Part shown: one piece after another, positions 24,717 through 36,734 of the stretch
Position numbering within the stretch: position 1 is the stretch's first letter
Layout: every line of letters begins with the position of its first letter
Assembly (NCBI GenBank): GCA_963930655.1
Contig: OZ005621.1
Location: 12,511,001-12,575,000 of the forward strand
Source of the DNA: Myrica gale
Taxonomy: Eukaryota; Streptophyta; Magnoliopsida; Fagales; Myricaceae
DNA length: 64,000 nt
Direction: 5' to 3'
The notes under the pieces: model-generated
The model's input: the letters and a program-made list of their open reading frames with translations, nothing else
What the model was told of the DNA's origin: nothing
Databases searched by the model: none
Position numbers and translations under genes: made by a program

Positions 24717-25757
24717 GATTCCTCAATGATTAAGAAAATGACGTAATGAGATCAATGGATAAGATATAGACATTAGATAAGTAAAAAATCTTCCAAATTA
24801 ATTCGTTTGAAAATTTAATACCTCAAAGACGAAGAAAATGAAGCAAATGAATCGCAGGATTAGTTTTGGAACAATAGATAAATTAAAAAGTATTTAAATT
24901 AGTTTGTTTCAAAGTCAGATACCTTAATGATGAAGAAAATGAAGCAAATATACTAATGGAACTGTTAGAGACCAAAATACTAATGCAAAGTTGGCCAACT
25001 TAACTAGCTTGAAAAATAGATTCCCAAATGATTAAGAAATTGTTGCAAATAGAACAATGGAAGAGTTATAGACCAAAATAAAAATGTAAAATAGTCCATA
25101 TTAATTAGTTTTAAAACGAGATACCTAAACAATTAAGAAAATGACGTAAAAAGACCTATGGACACGATATATACCAATAAATATGTTAAAAATTGTCCAA
25201 ATTAATTAGTTTAAAATTTGAAACCTTAATGATGAACAAAATGAAGCAAATATATATATGGAAGAGTTTTAGAGCAATAGAAAAAAATACTCCAAATGAA
25301 TTTATTTTTTACTTAGACAAATTAATGATGAAGAAAATGTAGCAAATAGATCAATTGTATTGTTATAGAACAAAATATACTTGCAAAATAGTTCAATTTT
25401 ATTATTTTTCAAATTCGTTACCTGAATGATTATGAAAACGACGTAAATAGATCAATGGATAAGATATGGACCGATAAAAATATGTTAAAAATCGGCCAAA
25501 TTAATTAGTTTTAAAATTTAAAACCTTAATGACGGAGAAAAGGAAGCAAACATATGTATGGAAGAGTTTTAGAGCAACAGATAACTAAAAACTCCTCCGA
25601 ATGAATTTGTTGAGAACTTAGATACCTTATGGAAGAATAAAATGAAGCAAATATACTAATGGAAGAGTTAGAACCCAAAATATTTATGGAAAGTAGGCCA
25701 CCTAAAGTAGCTTGAATACTAGAACAAAATCGTCCAATTTAATTAATTTGAAAATTA
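24717..25757 (+). repeat. HOR unit H20, Y type, 1,041 bp
   Basis: Private ATACTTGCAAAATAG in G, shared with counterpart H45. Its last ~330 bp is the source of the 341-bp partial unit at 29,886. Confidence 0.93.
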
Positions 25758-26798
25758 GATTCCTCAATGATTAAGAAAATGACGTAATGAGATCAATGGA
25801 TAAGATATAGACATTAGATAAGTAAAAAATCTTCCAAATTAATTCGTTTGAAAATTTAATACCTCAAAGACGAAGAAAATGAAGCAAATGAATCGCAGGA
25901 TTAGTTTTGGAACAATAGATAAATTAAAAAGTATTTAAATTAGTTTGTTTCAAAGTCAGATACCTTAATGATGAAGAAAATGAAGCAAATATACTAATGG
26001 AACTGTTAGAGACCAAAATACTAATGCAAAGTTGGCCAACTTAACTAGCTTGAAAAATAGATTCCCAAATGATTAAGAAATTGTTGCAAATAGAACAATG
26101 GAAGAGTTATAGACCAAAATAAAAATGTAAAATAGTCCATATTAATTAGTTTTAAAACGAGATACCAAAACAATTAAGAAAATGACGTAAAAAGACCTAT
26201 GGACACGATATATACCAATAAATATGTTAAAAATTGTCCAAATTAATTAGTTTAAAATTTGAAACCATAATGATGAAGAAAATGAAGCAAATATATATAT
26301 GTAAGAGTTTTAGAGCAATAGAAAAAAATACTCCAAATGAATTTATTTTTTACTTAGACAAATTAATGATGAAGAAAATGTAGCAAATAGATCAATTGTA
26401 TTGTTATAGAACAAAATATACGTGCAAAATAGTTCAATTTTATTATTTTTCAAATTCGTTACCTGAATGATTATGAAAACGACGTAAATAGATCAATGGA
26501 TAAGATATGGACCGATAAAAATATGTTAAAAATCGGCCAAATTAATTAGTTTTAAAAGTTAAAACCTTAATGACGGAGAAAAGGAAGCAAACATATGTAT
26601 GGAAGAGTTTTAGAGCAACAGATAACTAAAAACTCCTCCGAATGAATTTGTTGAGAACTTAGATACCTTATGGAAGAATAAAATGAAGCAAATATACTAA
26701 TGGAAGAGTTAGAACCCAAATTATTAATGGAAAGTAGGCTACCAAAAGTAGCTTGAAAACTAGAACAAAATCGTCCAATTTAATTAATTTGAAAATTC
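25758..26798 (+). repeat. HOR unit H21, X-like, 1,041 bp
   Basis: Carries GATACCAAAACAATT in E, GAAACCATAATGATGAAG and TATGTAAGAG in F, and X marks in J. The next unit starts from GAAAATTCGATTCC. Counterparts H26 (4,469 bp on) and H46. Confidence 0.93.
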
Positions 26799-27804
26799 GA
26801 TTCCTCAATGATTAAGAAAATGACGTAATGAGATCAATGGATAAGATATAGACATTAGATAAGTAAAAAATCTTCCAAATTAATTCGTTTGAAAATTTAA
26901 TACCTCAATGACGAAGAAAATGAAGCAAATGAATCGCAGGATTAGTTTTGGAACAATAGATAAACTAAAAAGTATTTAAATTAGTTTGTTTCAAAGTCAG
27001 ATACCTTAATGATGAAGAAAATGAAGCAAATATACTAATGGAACTGTTAGAGACCAAAATACTAATGCAAAGTTGGCCAACTTAACTAGCTTGAAAAATA
27101 GATTCCCAAATGATTAAGAAAATGTTGCAAATAGAATAATGGAAGAGTTATAGACCAAAGTATAAATGTAAAATAGTCCGTATTAATTAGTTTTAAAACG
27201 AGATACCTAAACAATTAAGAAAATGACCTAAAAAGACCAAAGGACACGATATAGACCAATAAATATGTTAAAAATTGTCTAAATTAATTAGTTTAAAATT
27301 TGAAACCTTAATGACGAACAAAATGAAGCAAATATATATATGGAAGAGTTTTAAAGCAATAGAAAAAAAATCCTCCAAATGAATTTATTTTTTACTTAGA
27401 CAAATTAATGATGTAGAAAATGTAGCAAATAGATCAATTGTATTGTTATAGAACACAATATACGTGCAAAATAGTTCAATTTTATTAGTTTTCAAATTCG
27501 ATACCTGAATGATTATGAAAACGACGTAAATAGATCAATGGGCCAAATTAATTAGTTTTAAAAGTTAAAACCTTAATGACGAAGAAAAGGAAGCAAACAT
27601 ATATATGGAAGAGTTTTAGAGGAACAGATAACTAAAAACTCCTCCGAATGAATTTGTTGAGAACTTAGATACCTTAAGGAAGAATAAAATGAAGCAAATA
27701 TACTAATGGAAGAGTTAGAACCCAAAATATTAATGGAAAGTAGGCCACCTAAAGTAGCTTGAAAACTAGAACAAAATCGTCCAATTTATTTAATTTGAAA
27801 ATTA
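26799..27804 (+). repeat. HOR unit H22, Z1 type with 34-bp deletion in H, 1,006 bp
   Basis: First Z-family unit; I has GAGGAACAGATAAC. Monomer H has lost 34 bp, going straight from ATCAATGG to GCCAAATT at 27,540. B has GATAAACTAAAAAG, E has GACCTAAAAAG. Same deletion in H27, H47 and H52. Confidence 0.92.
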
Positions 27805-28844
27805 GATTCCTCAATGATTAAGAAAATGACATAATGAGATCAATGGATAAGATATAGACATTAGATAAGTAAAAAGTCTTCCAAATTAATTCGTTTGAAA
27901 ATTTAATACCTCAAAGACGAAGAAAATGAAGCAAATGAATCGCAGGATTAGTTTTGGAACAATAGATAAATTAAAAAGTATTTAAATTACTTTGTTTCAA
28001 AGTCAGATACCTTAATGATGAAGAAAATGAAGCAAATATACTAATGGAACTGTTAGAGACCAAAATACTAATGCAAAGTTGGCCAACTTAACTAGCTTGA
28101 AAAATAGATTCCCAAATGATTAAGAAAATGTTGCAAATAGAATAATGGAAGAGTTATAGACCAAAATATAAAAGTAAAATAGTCCAGGTTAATTAGTTTT
28201 AAAACGAGATACCTAAACAATTAAGAAAATGACTTAAAAAGACCAATGGACACGATATGGACCAATAAATATGTTCAAAATTGTCCAAATTAATTAGTTT
28301 AAAATTTGAAACCTTAATGACGAACAAAATGAAGCAAATATATATATGGAAGAGTTTTAGAGCAATAGAAAAAAAATCATCCAAATGAATTTATTTTTTA
28401 CTTAGACAAATTAATGATGAAGAAAATGTAGCAAATAGATCAATTGTATTGTTATAGAACAAAATATACGTGCAAAATAGTTCAATTTTATTAGTTTTCA
28501 AATTCGATACCTGAATGATTATTAAAACGACGTAAATAGATCAATGGATAAGATATGGACCAATAAATATGCTACAAATCGGCCAAATTAATTAGTTTTA
28601 AAAGTTAAAACCTTAATGACGAAGAAAAGGAAGCAAACATATATATGGAAGAGTTTTAGAGGAACAGATAACTAAAAACTCCTCCGAATGAATTTGTTGA
28701 GAACTTAGATACCTTAAGGAAGAATAAAATGAAGCAAATATACTAATGGAAGAGTTAGAACCCAAAATATTAATGGAAAGTAGGCCACCTAAAGTAGCTT
28801 GAAAACTAGAACAAAATCGTCCAATTTAATTAATTTGAAAATTA
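27805..28844 (+). repeat. HOR unit H23, Z2 type, 1,040 bp
   Basis: A reads GACATAATG and AAAAAGTCTTCC, B reads AAATTACTTTG, D ends GTCCAGGTTAATTAG, E has GACTTAAAAAG, H has GATTATTAAAACG. Counterparts H28, H48, H53. Confidence 0.92.
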
Positions 28845-29885
28845 GATTCCTCAATGATTATGAAAATGACGTAATGAGATCAATGGATAAGATATAGACA
28901 TTAGATAAGTAAAAACTCTTCCAAATTAATTCGTTTGAAAATTTAATACCTCAATGACGAAGAAAATGAAGCAAATGAATCGCAGGATTAGTTTTGGAAC
29001 AATAGATAAATTAAAAAGTATTTAAATTAGTTTGTTTCAAAGTCAGATACCTTAATGATGAAGAAAATGAAGCAAATATACTAATGGAACTGTTAGAGAC
29101 CAAAATACTAATGCAAAGTTGGCCAACTTAATTAGCTTGAAAAATAGATTCCCAAATGATTAAGAAAATGTTGCAAATAGAATAATGGAAGAGTTATAGA
29201 CCAAAATATAAATGTAAAATAGTCCGTATTAATTAGTTGTAAAACGAGATACCTAAACAATTAAGAAAATGACGTAAAAAGACCAATGGACACGATATAG
29301 ACCAATAAATATGTTAAAAATTGTCCAAATTAATTAGTTTAAAATTTGAAACCTTAATGACGAACAAAATGATGCAAATATATATATGGAAGAGTTTTAG
29401 AGCAATAGAAAAAAAAATCCTCCAAATGAATTTATTTTTTACTTAGACAAATTAATGATGAAGAAAATGTAGCAAATAGATCAATTGTATTGTTATAGAA
29501 CAAAATATACGTGCAAAATAGTTCAATTTTATTAGTTTTCAAATTCGATACCGGAATGATTATGAAAACGACGTAAATAGATCAATGGATAAGATATGGA
29601 CCAATAAATATGTTACAAATCGGCCAAATTAATTAGTTTTAAAAGTTAAAACCTTAATGACGAAGAAAAGGAAGCAAACATATATATGGAAGAGTTTTAG
29701 AGGAACAGATAACTAAAAACTCCTCCGAATGAATTTGTTGAGAACTTAGATACCTTAAGGAAGAATAAAATGAAGCAAATATACTAATGGAAGAGTTAGA
29801 ACCCAAAATATTAATGGAAAGTAGGCCACCTAAAATAGCTTGAAAACTAGAACAAAATCGTCCAATTTAATTAATTTGAAAATTA
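28845..29885 (+). repeat. HOR unit H24, Z3 type, 1,041 bp
   Basis: A begins GATTCCTCAATGATTATG, the H-like form. D has GTCCGTATTAATTAGTTG, F has AATGATGCAAATAT, H has GATACCGGAATG. Counterparts H29, H49 and H54. Confidence 0.92.
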
Positions 29886-30226
29886 GATTCCTCAATGATT
29901 ATGAAAACGACGTAAATAGATCAATGGATAAGATATGGACCGATAAAAATATGTTAAAAATCGGCCAAATTAATTAGTTTTAAAATTTAAAACCTTAATG
30001 ACGGAGAAAAGGAAGCAAACATATGTATGGAAGAGTTTTAGAGCAACAGATAACTAAAAACTCCTCCGAATGAATTTGTTGAGAACTTAGATACCTTATG
30101 GAAGAATAAAATGAAGCAAATATACTAATGGAAGAGTTAGAACCCAAAATATTTATGGAAAGTAGGCCACCTAAAGTAGCTTGAATACTATAACAAAATC
30201 GTCCAATTTAATTAATTTGAAAATTA
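29886..30226 (+). repeat. 341-bp partial HOR: A start fused to H, then I-J-K
   Basis: Begins as monomer A and within ATGATTATGAAAACGACG becomes X/Y-type monomer H (ACCGATAAAAATATG), then runs through I, J and K in Y form. Monomers B to G are missing. It is the junction of the 4,469-bp tandem duplication; ACTATAACAAAATC in K is a private change also seen in H50. Confidence 0.92.
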
Positions 30227-31267
30227 GATTCCTCAATGATTAAGAAAATGACGTAATGAGATCAATGGATAAGATATAGACATTAGATAAGTAAAAAATC
30301 TTCCAAATTAATTCGTTTGAAAATTTAATACCTCAAAGACGAAGAAAATGAAGCAAATGAATCGCAGGATTAGTTTTGGAACAATAGATAAATTAAAAAG
30401 TATTTAAATTAGTTTGTTTCAAAGTCAGATACCTTAATGATGAAGAAAATGAAGCAAATATACTAATGGAACTGTTAGAGACCAAAATACTAAAGCAAAG
30501 TTGGCCAACTTAACTAGCTTGAAAAATAGATTCCCAAATGATTAAGAAATTGTTGCAAATAGAACAATGAAAGAGTTATAGACCAAAATAAAAATGTAAA
30601 ATAGTCCATATTAATTAGTTTTAAAACGAGATACCTAAACAATTAAGAAAATGACGTAAAAAGACCTATGGACACGATATATACCAATAAATATGTTAAA
30701 AATTGTCCAAATTAATTAGTTTAAAATTTGAAACCATAATGATGAAGAAAATGAAGCAAATATATATATGTAAGAGTTTTAGAGCAATAGAAAAAAATAC
30801 TCCAAATGAATTTATTTTTTACTTAGACAAATTAATGATGAAGAAAATGTAGCAAATAGATCAATTGTATTGTTATAGAACAAAATATACGTGCAAAATA
30901 GTTCAATTTTATTATTTTTCAAATTCGTTACCTGAATGATTATGAAAACGACGTAAATAGATCAATGGATAAGGTATGGACCGATAAAAATATGTTAAAA
31001 ATCGGCCAAATTAATTAGTTTTAAAAGTTAAAACCTTAATGACGGAGAAAAGGAAGCAAACATATGTATGGAAGAGTTTTAGAGCAACAGATAACTAAAA
31101 ACTCCTCCGAATGAATTTGTTGAGAACTTAGATACCTTATGGAAGAATAAAATGAAGCAAATATACTAATGGAAGAGTTAGAACCCAAATTATTAATGGA
31201 AAGTAGGCTACCAAAAGTAGCTTGAAAACTAGAACAAAATCGTCCAATTTAATTAATTTGAAAATTC
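30227..31267 (+). repeat. HOR unit H26, X-like, 1,041 bp
   Basis: Copy of H21. Private ACTAAAGCAAAG in C and AAGGTATGG in H, both shared with H51. Confidence 0.92.
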
Positions 31268-32273
31268 GATTCCTCAATGATTAAGAAAATGACGTAATGA
31301 GATCAATGGATAAGATATAGACATTAGATAAGTAAAAAATCTTCCAAATTAATTCGTTTGAAAATTTAATACCTCAATGACGAAGAAAATGAAGCAAATG
31401 AATCGCAGGATTAGTTTTGGAACAATAGATAAACTAAAAAGTATTTAAATTAGTTTGTTTCAAAGTCAGATACCTTAATGATGAAGAAAATGAAGCAAAT
31501 ATACTAATGGAACTGTTAGAGACCAAAATACTAATGCAAAGTTGGCCAACTTAACTAGCTTGAAAAATAGATTCCCAAATGATTAAGAAAATGTTGCAAA
31601 TAGAATAATGGAAGAGTTATAGACCAAAGTATAAATGTAAAATAGTCCGTATTAATTAGTTTTAAAACGAGATACCTAAACAATTAAGAAAATGACGTAA
31701 AAAGACCAAAGGACACGATATAGACCAATAAATATGTTAAAAATTGTCTAAATTAATTAGTTTAAAATTTGAAACCTTAATGACGAACAAAATGAAGCAA
31801 ATATATATATGGAAGAGTTTTAAAGCAATAGAAAAAAAATCCTCCAAATGAATTTATTTTTTACTTAGACAAATTAATGATGAAGAAAATGTAGCAAATA
31901 GATCAATTGTATTGTTATAGAACACAATATACGTGCAAAATAGTTCAATTTTATTAGTTTTCAAATTCGATACCTGAATGATTATGAAAACGACGTAAAT
32001 AGATCAATGGGCCAAATTAATTAGTTTTAAAAGTTAAAACCTTAATGACGAAGAAAAGGAAGCAAACATATATATGGAAGAGTTTTAGAGGAACAGATAA
32101 CTCAAAACTCCTCCGAATGAATTTGTTGAGAACTTAGATACCTTAAGGAAGAATAAAATGAAGCAAATATACTAATGGAAGAGTTAGAACCCAAAATATT
32201 AATGGAAAGTAGGCCACCTAAAGTAGCTTGAAAACTAGAACAAAATCGTCCAATTTATTTAATTTGAAAATTA
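31268..32273 (+). repeat. HOR unit H27, Z1 with 34-bp deletion, 1,006 bp
   Basis: Copy of H22; deletion joint at 32,009. E reads GACGTAAAAAG and I reads TAACTCAAAACTCC, as in H52. Confidence 0.92.
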
Positions 32274-33313
32274 GATTCCTCAATGATTAAGAAAATGACA
32301 TAATGAGATCAATGGATAAGATATAGACATTAGATAAGTAAAAAGTCTTCCAAATTAATTCGTTTGAAAATTTAATACCTCAAAGACGAAGAAAATGAAG
32401 CAAATGAATCGCAGGATTAGTTTTGGAACAATAGATAAATTAAAAAGTATTTAAATTACTTTGTTTCAAAGTCAGATACCTTAATGATGAAGAAAATGAA
32501 GCAAATATACTAATGGAACTGTTAGAGACCAAAATACTAATGCAAAGTTGGCCAACTTAACTAGCTTGAAAAATAGATTCCCAAATGATTAAGAAAATGT
32601 TGCAAATAGAATAATGGAAGAGTTATAGACCAAAATATAAAAGTAAAATAGTCCAGGTTAATTAGTTTTAAAACGAGATACCTAAACAATTAAGAAAATG
32701 ACTTAAAAAGACCAATGGACACGATATGGACCAATAAATATGTTCAAAATTGTCCAAATTAATTAGTTTAAAATTTGAAACCTTAATGACGAACAAAATG
32801 AAGCAAATATATATATGGAAGAGTTTTAGAGCAATAGAAAAAAAATCATCCAAATGAATTTATTTTTTACTTAGACAAATTAATGATGAAGAAAATGTAG
32901 CAAATAGATCAATTGTATTGTTATAGAACAAAATATACGTGCAAAATAGTTCAATTTTATTAGTTTTCAAATTCGATACCTGAATGATTATTAAAACGAC
33001 GTAAATAGATCAATGGATAAGATATGGACCAATAAATATGCTACAAATCGGCCAAATTAATTAGTTTTAAAAGTTAAAACCTTAATGACGAAGAAAAGGA
33101 AGCAAACATATATATGGAAGAGTTTTAGAGGAACAGATAACTAAAAACTCCTCCGAATGAATTTGTTGAGAACTTAGATACCTTAAGGAAGAATAAAATG
33201 AAGCAAATATACTAATGGAAGAGTTAGAACCCAAAATATTAATGGAAAGTAGGCCACCTAAAGTAGCTTGAAAACTAGAACAAAATCGTCCAATTTAATT
33301 AATTTGAAAATTA
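32274..33313 (+). repeat. HOR unit H28, Z2, 1,040 bp
   Basis: Copy of H23 with GACATAATG, AAAGTCTTCC and GTCCAGG. Confidence 0.92.
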
Positions 33314-34351
33314 GATTCCTCAATGATTATGAAAATGACGTAATGAGATCAATGGATAAGATATAGACATTAGATAAGTAAAAACTCTTCCAAATTAATT
33401 CGTTTGAAAATTTAATACCTCAATGACGAAGAAAATGAAGCAAATGAATCGCAGGATTAGTTTTGGAACAATAGATAAATTAAAAAGTATTTAAATTAGT
33501 TTGTTTCAAAGTCTACCTTAATGATGAAGAAAATGAAGCAAATATACTAATGGAACTGTTAGAGACCAAAATACTAATGCAAAGTTGGCCAACTTAATTA
33601 GCTTGAAAAACAGATTCCCAAATGATTAAGAAAATGTTGCAAATAGAATAATGGAAGAGTTATAGACCAAAATATAAATGAAAAATAGTCCGTATTAATT
33701 AGTTGTAAAACGAGATACCTAAACAATTAAGAAAATGACGTAAAAAGACCAATGGACACGATATAGACCAATAAATATGTTAAAAATTGTCCAAATTAAT
33801 TAGTTTAAAATTTGAAACCTTAATGACGAACAAAATGATGCAAATATATATATGGAAGAGTTTTAGAGCAATAGAAAAAAAAATCCTCCAAATGAATTTA
33901 TTTTTTACTTAGACAAATTAATGATGAAGAAAATGTAGCAAATAGATCAATTGTATTGTTATAGAACAAAATATACGTGCAAAATAGTTCAATTTTATTA
34001 GTTTTCAAATTCGATACCGGAATGATTATGAAAACGACGTAAATAGATCAATGGATAAGATATGGACCAATAAATATGTTACAAATCGGCCAAATTAATT
34101 AGTTTTAAAAGTTAAAACCTTAATGACGAAGAAAAGGAAGCAAACATATATATGGAAGAGTTTTAGAGGAACAGATAACTAAAAACTCCTCCGAATGAAT
34201 TTGTTGAGAACTTAGATACGTTAAGGAAGAATAAAATGAAGCAAATATACTAATGGAAGAGTTAGAACCCAAAATATTAATGGAAAGTAGGCCACCTAAA
34301 ATAGCTTGAAAACTAGAACAAAATCGTCCAATTTAATTAATTTGAAAATTA
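33314..34351 (+). repeat. HOR unit H29, Z3, 1,038 bp
   Basis: Copy of H24 with a 3-bp loss at the B/C border (AAAGTCTACCTT) and GATACGTTAAGG in J. The counterpart H54 is cut by the window end. Confidence 0.92.
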
Positions 34352-35391
34352 GATTCCTCAATGATTATGAAAATGACGTAATGAGATCAATGGATAAGAT
34401 ATAGACATTAGATAAGTAAAAAGTCTTCCAAATTAATTCGTTTGAAAATTTAATACCTCAAAGACGAAGAAAATGAAGCAAATGAATCGCAGGATTAGTT
34501 TTGGAACAATAGATAAATTAAAAAGTATTTAAATTAGTTTGTTTCAAAGTCAGATACCTTAATGATGAAGAAAATGAAGCAAATATACTAATGGAACTGT
34601 TAGAGACCAAAATACTAATGCAAACTTGGCCAACTTAACTAGCTTGAAAAATAGATTCCCAAATGATTAAGAAAATGTTGCAAATAGAATAACGGAAGAG
34701 TTATAGACCAAAATATAAAAGTAAAATAGTCCATGTTAATTAGTTTTAAAACGAGATACCTAAACAATTAAGAAAATGACTTAAAAAGACCAATGGACAC
34801 GATATGGACCAATAAATATGTTCAAAATTGTCCAAATTAATTAGTTTAAAATTTGAAACCTTAATGACGAACAAAATGAAGCAAATATATATATGGAAGA
34901 GTTTTAGTGCAATAGAAAAAAAATCATCCAAATGAATTTATTTTTTACTTAGACAAATTAATGATGAAGAAAATGTAGCAAATAGATCAATTGTATTGTT
35001 ATAGAACAAAATATACGTGCAAAATAGTTCAATTTTATTAGTTTTCAAATTCGATACCTGAATGATTATGAAAACGACGTAAATAGATCAATGGATAAGA
35101 TATGGACCAATAAATATGCTACAAATCGGCCAAATTAATTAGTTTTAAAAGTTAAAACCTTAATGACGAAGAAAAGGAAGCAAACATATATATGGAAGAG
35201 TTTTAGAGGAACAGATAACTAAAAACTCCTCCGAATGAATTTGTTGAGAACTTAGATACCTTAAGGAAGAATAAAATGAAGCAAATATACTAATGGAAGA
35301 GTTAGAACCCAAAATATTAATGGAAAGTAGGCCACCTAAAATAGCTTGAAAACTAGAACAAAATCGTCCAATTTAATTAATTTGAAAATTA
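34352..35391 (+). repeat. HOR unit H30, Z-like, 1,040 bp
   Basis: A with GATTATG; C with GCAAACTTGGCC, D with AATAACGGAAG, F with TTTTAGTGCAATAG. Transition to the R family, which shares AATAACGGAAG. Confidence 0.92.
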
Positions 35392-36734
35392 GATTCCTCA
35401 ATGATTATGAAAATGACGTAATGAGATCAATGGATAAGATATAGACATTAGATAAGTAAAAACTCTTCCAAATTAATTCGTTTGAAAATTTAATACCTCA
35501 ATGACGAAGAAAATGAAGCAAATGAATCACAGGATTAGTTTTGGAACAATAGATAAATTAAAAAGTATTTAAATTAGTTTGTTTCAAAGTCAGATACCTT
35601 AATAATGAAGAAAATGAAGCAAATATACTAATGGAACTGTTAGAGACCAAAATACTAATGCAAAGTTGGCCAACTTAACTAGCTTGAAAAATAGATTCCC
35701 AAATGATTAAGAAAATGTTGCAAATAGAATAACGGAAGAGTTATAGACCAAAATATAAATGTAAAATAGTCGATGTTAATTAGTTTTAAAACGAGATACC
35801 TAAACAATTAAGAAAATGACGTAAAAAGACCAATGGACACGATATAGACCAATAAATATGTTAAAAATTGTCCAAATTAATTAGTTTAAAATTTGAAACC
35901 TTAATGACGAACAAAATGAAGCAAATATATATATGGAAGAGTTTTTTAACAATAGAAAAAAAATCCTCCAAATGAATTTATTTTTTACTTAGACAAATTA
36001 ATGATGAAGAAAATGTAGCAAATAGATCAATTGTATTGTCATAGAATAAAATATACGTGCAAAATAGTTCAATTTTTTTAGTTTTCAAATTCGATACCTG
36101 ATTGATTATGAAAACGACGTAAATAGATCAATGGATAAGATATGGACCAATAAATATGCTACAAATCGGCCAAATTAATTAGTTTTAAAAGTTAAAACCT
36201 TAATGACGAAGAAAAGGAAGCAAACATATATATGGAAGAGTTTTAGAGCAACAGATAACTAAAAACTCCTCCGAATGAATTTATTTTTTACTTAGACAAA
36301 TTAATGATGGAGAAAATGTAGCAAATAGATCAATTGTATTGTTATAGAACAAAATATACGTGCAAAATAGTTCAATTTTATTAGTTTTCAAATTCGATAC
36401 CTGATTGATTATGAAAAGGACGTAAATAGATCAATGGATAAGATATGGACCAATAAATATGTTACAAATCGGCGAAATTAATTAGTTTGAAAAGTTAAAA
36501 CCTTAATGACGAAGAAAAGGAAGCAAACATATATATGAAAGAGTTTTAGAGCAACAGATAACTAAAAACTCCTCCGAATGAATTCGTTGAGAACTTAGAT
36601 ACCTTAAGGAAGAATAAAATGAAGCAAATATACTAATGGAAGAGTTAAAACCCAAAATATTAATGGAAAGTAGGCCACCTAAATTAGCTTGAAAACTAGA
36701 ACAAAATCGTCCAATTTAATTAATTTGAAAATTA
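35392..36734 (+). repeat. HOR unit H31, R family, 2 triads, 1,343 bp
   Basis: First multi-triad unit of the right side. The second triad (in 35,895-36,496) starts with an I-head/F-tail hybrid: CAACAGATAAC and CTCCGAATGAATTTATT. F has GTTTTTTAACAATAG, D has AGTCGATG. Confidence 0.92.

Larger units (their letters stand above)
25424..29892 (+). repeat. 4,469-bp tandem duplication, copy 1
   Basis: Runs from monomer H of H20 to the start of monomer A after H24. All unit starts recur exactly 4,469 bp later (25,758 and 30,227; 26,799 and 31,268; 27,805 and 32,274; 28,845 and 33,314). Confidence 0.9.
13364..33399 (+). repeat. Large (~31.6 kb period) duplication, copy 1 as far as the window allows
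   Basis: Each HOR start from 15,122 to 21,594 recurs 31,642-31,643 bp later, and from 24,717 to 33,314 recurs 30,601-30,602 bp later. The 1,041-bp step is the extra unit H18. Private changes, the H/E chimeras, the 34-bp deletions and the 341-bp partial unit all recur in order. Confidence 0.92.
29893..34361 (+). repeat. 4,469-bp tandem duplication, copy 2
   Basis: Second copy, with about ten differences from copy 1 by eye (for example ACTAAAGCAAAG, AAGGTATGG, TAACTCAAAACTCC, a 3-bp loss in C of H29). The same structure lies in the second large copy, so this duplication is the older event. Confidence 0.88.

Noticed and set aside
29886-30226. A transposable-element insertion or excision footprint at the short unit
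   Set aside because: All 341 bp are ordinary A, H, I, J and K monomer sequence with a homologous joint, so unequal exchange explains it fully.
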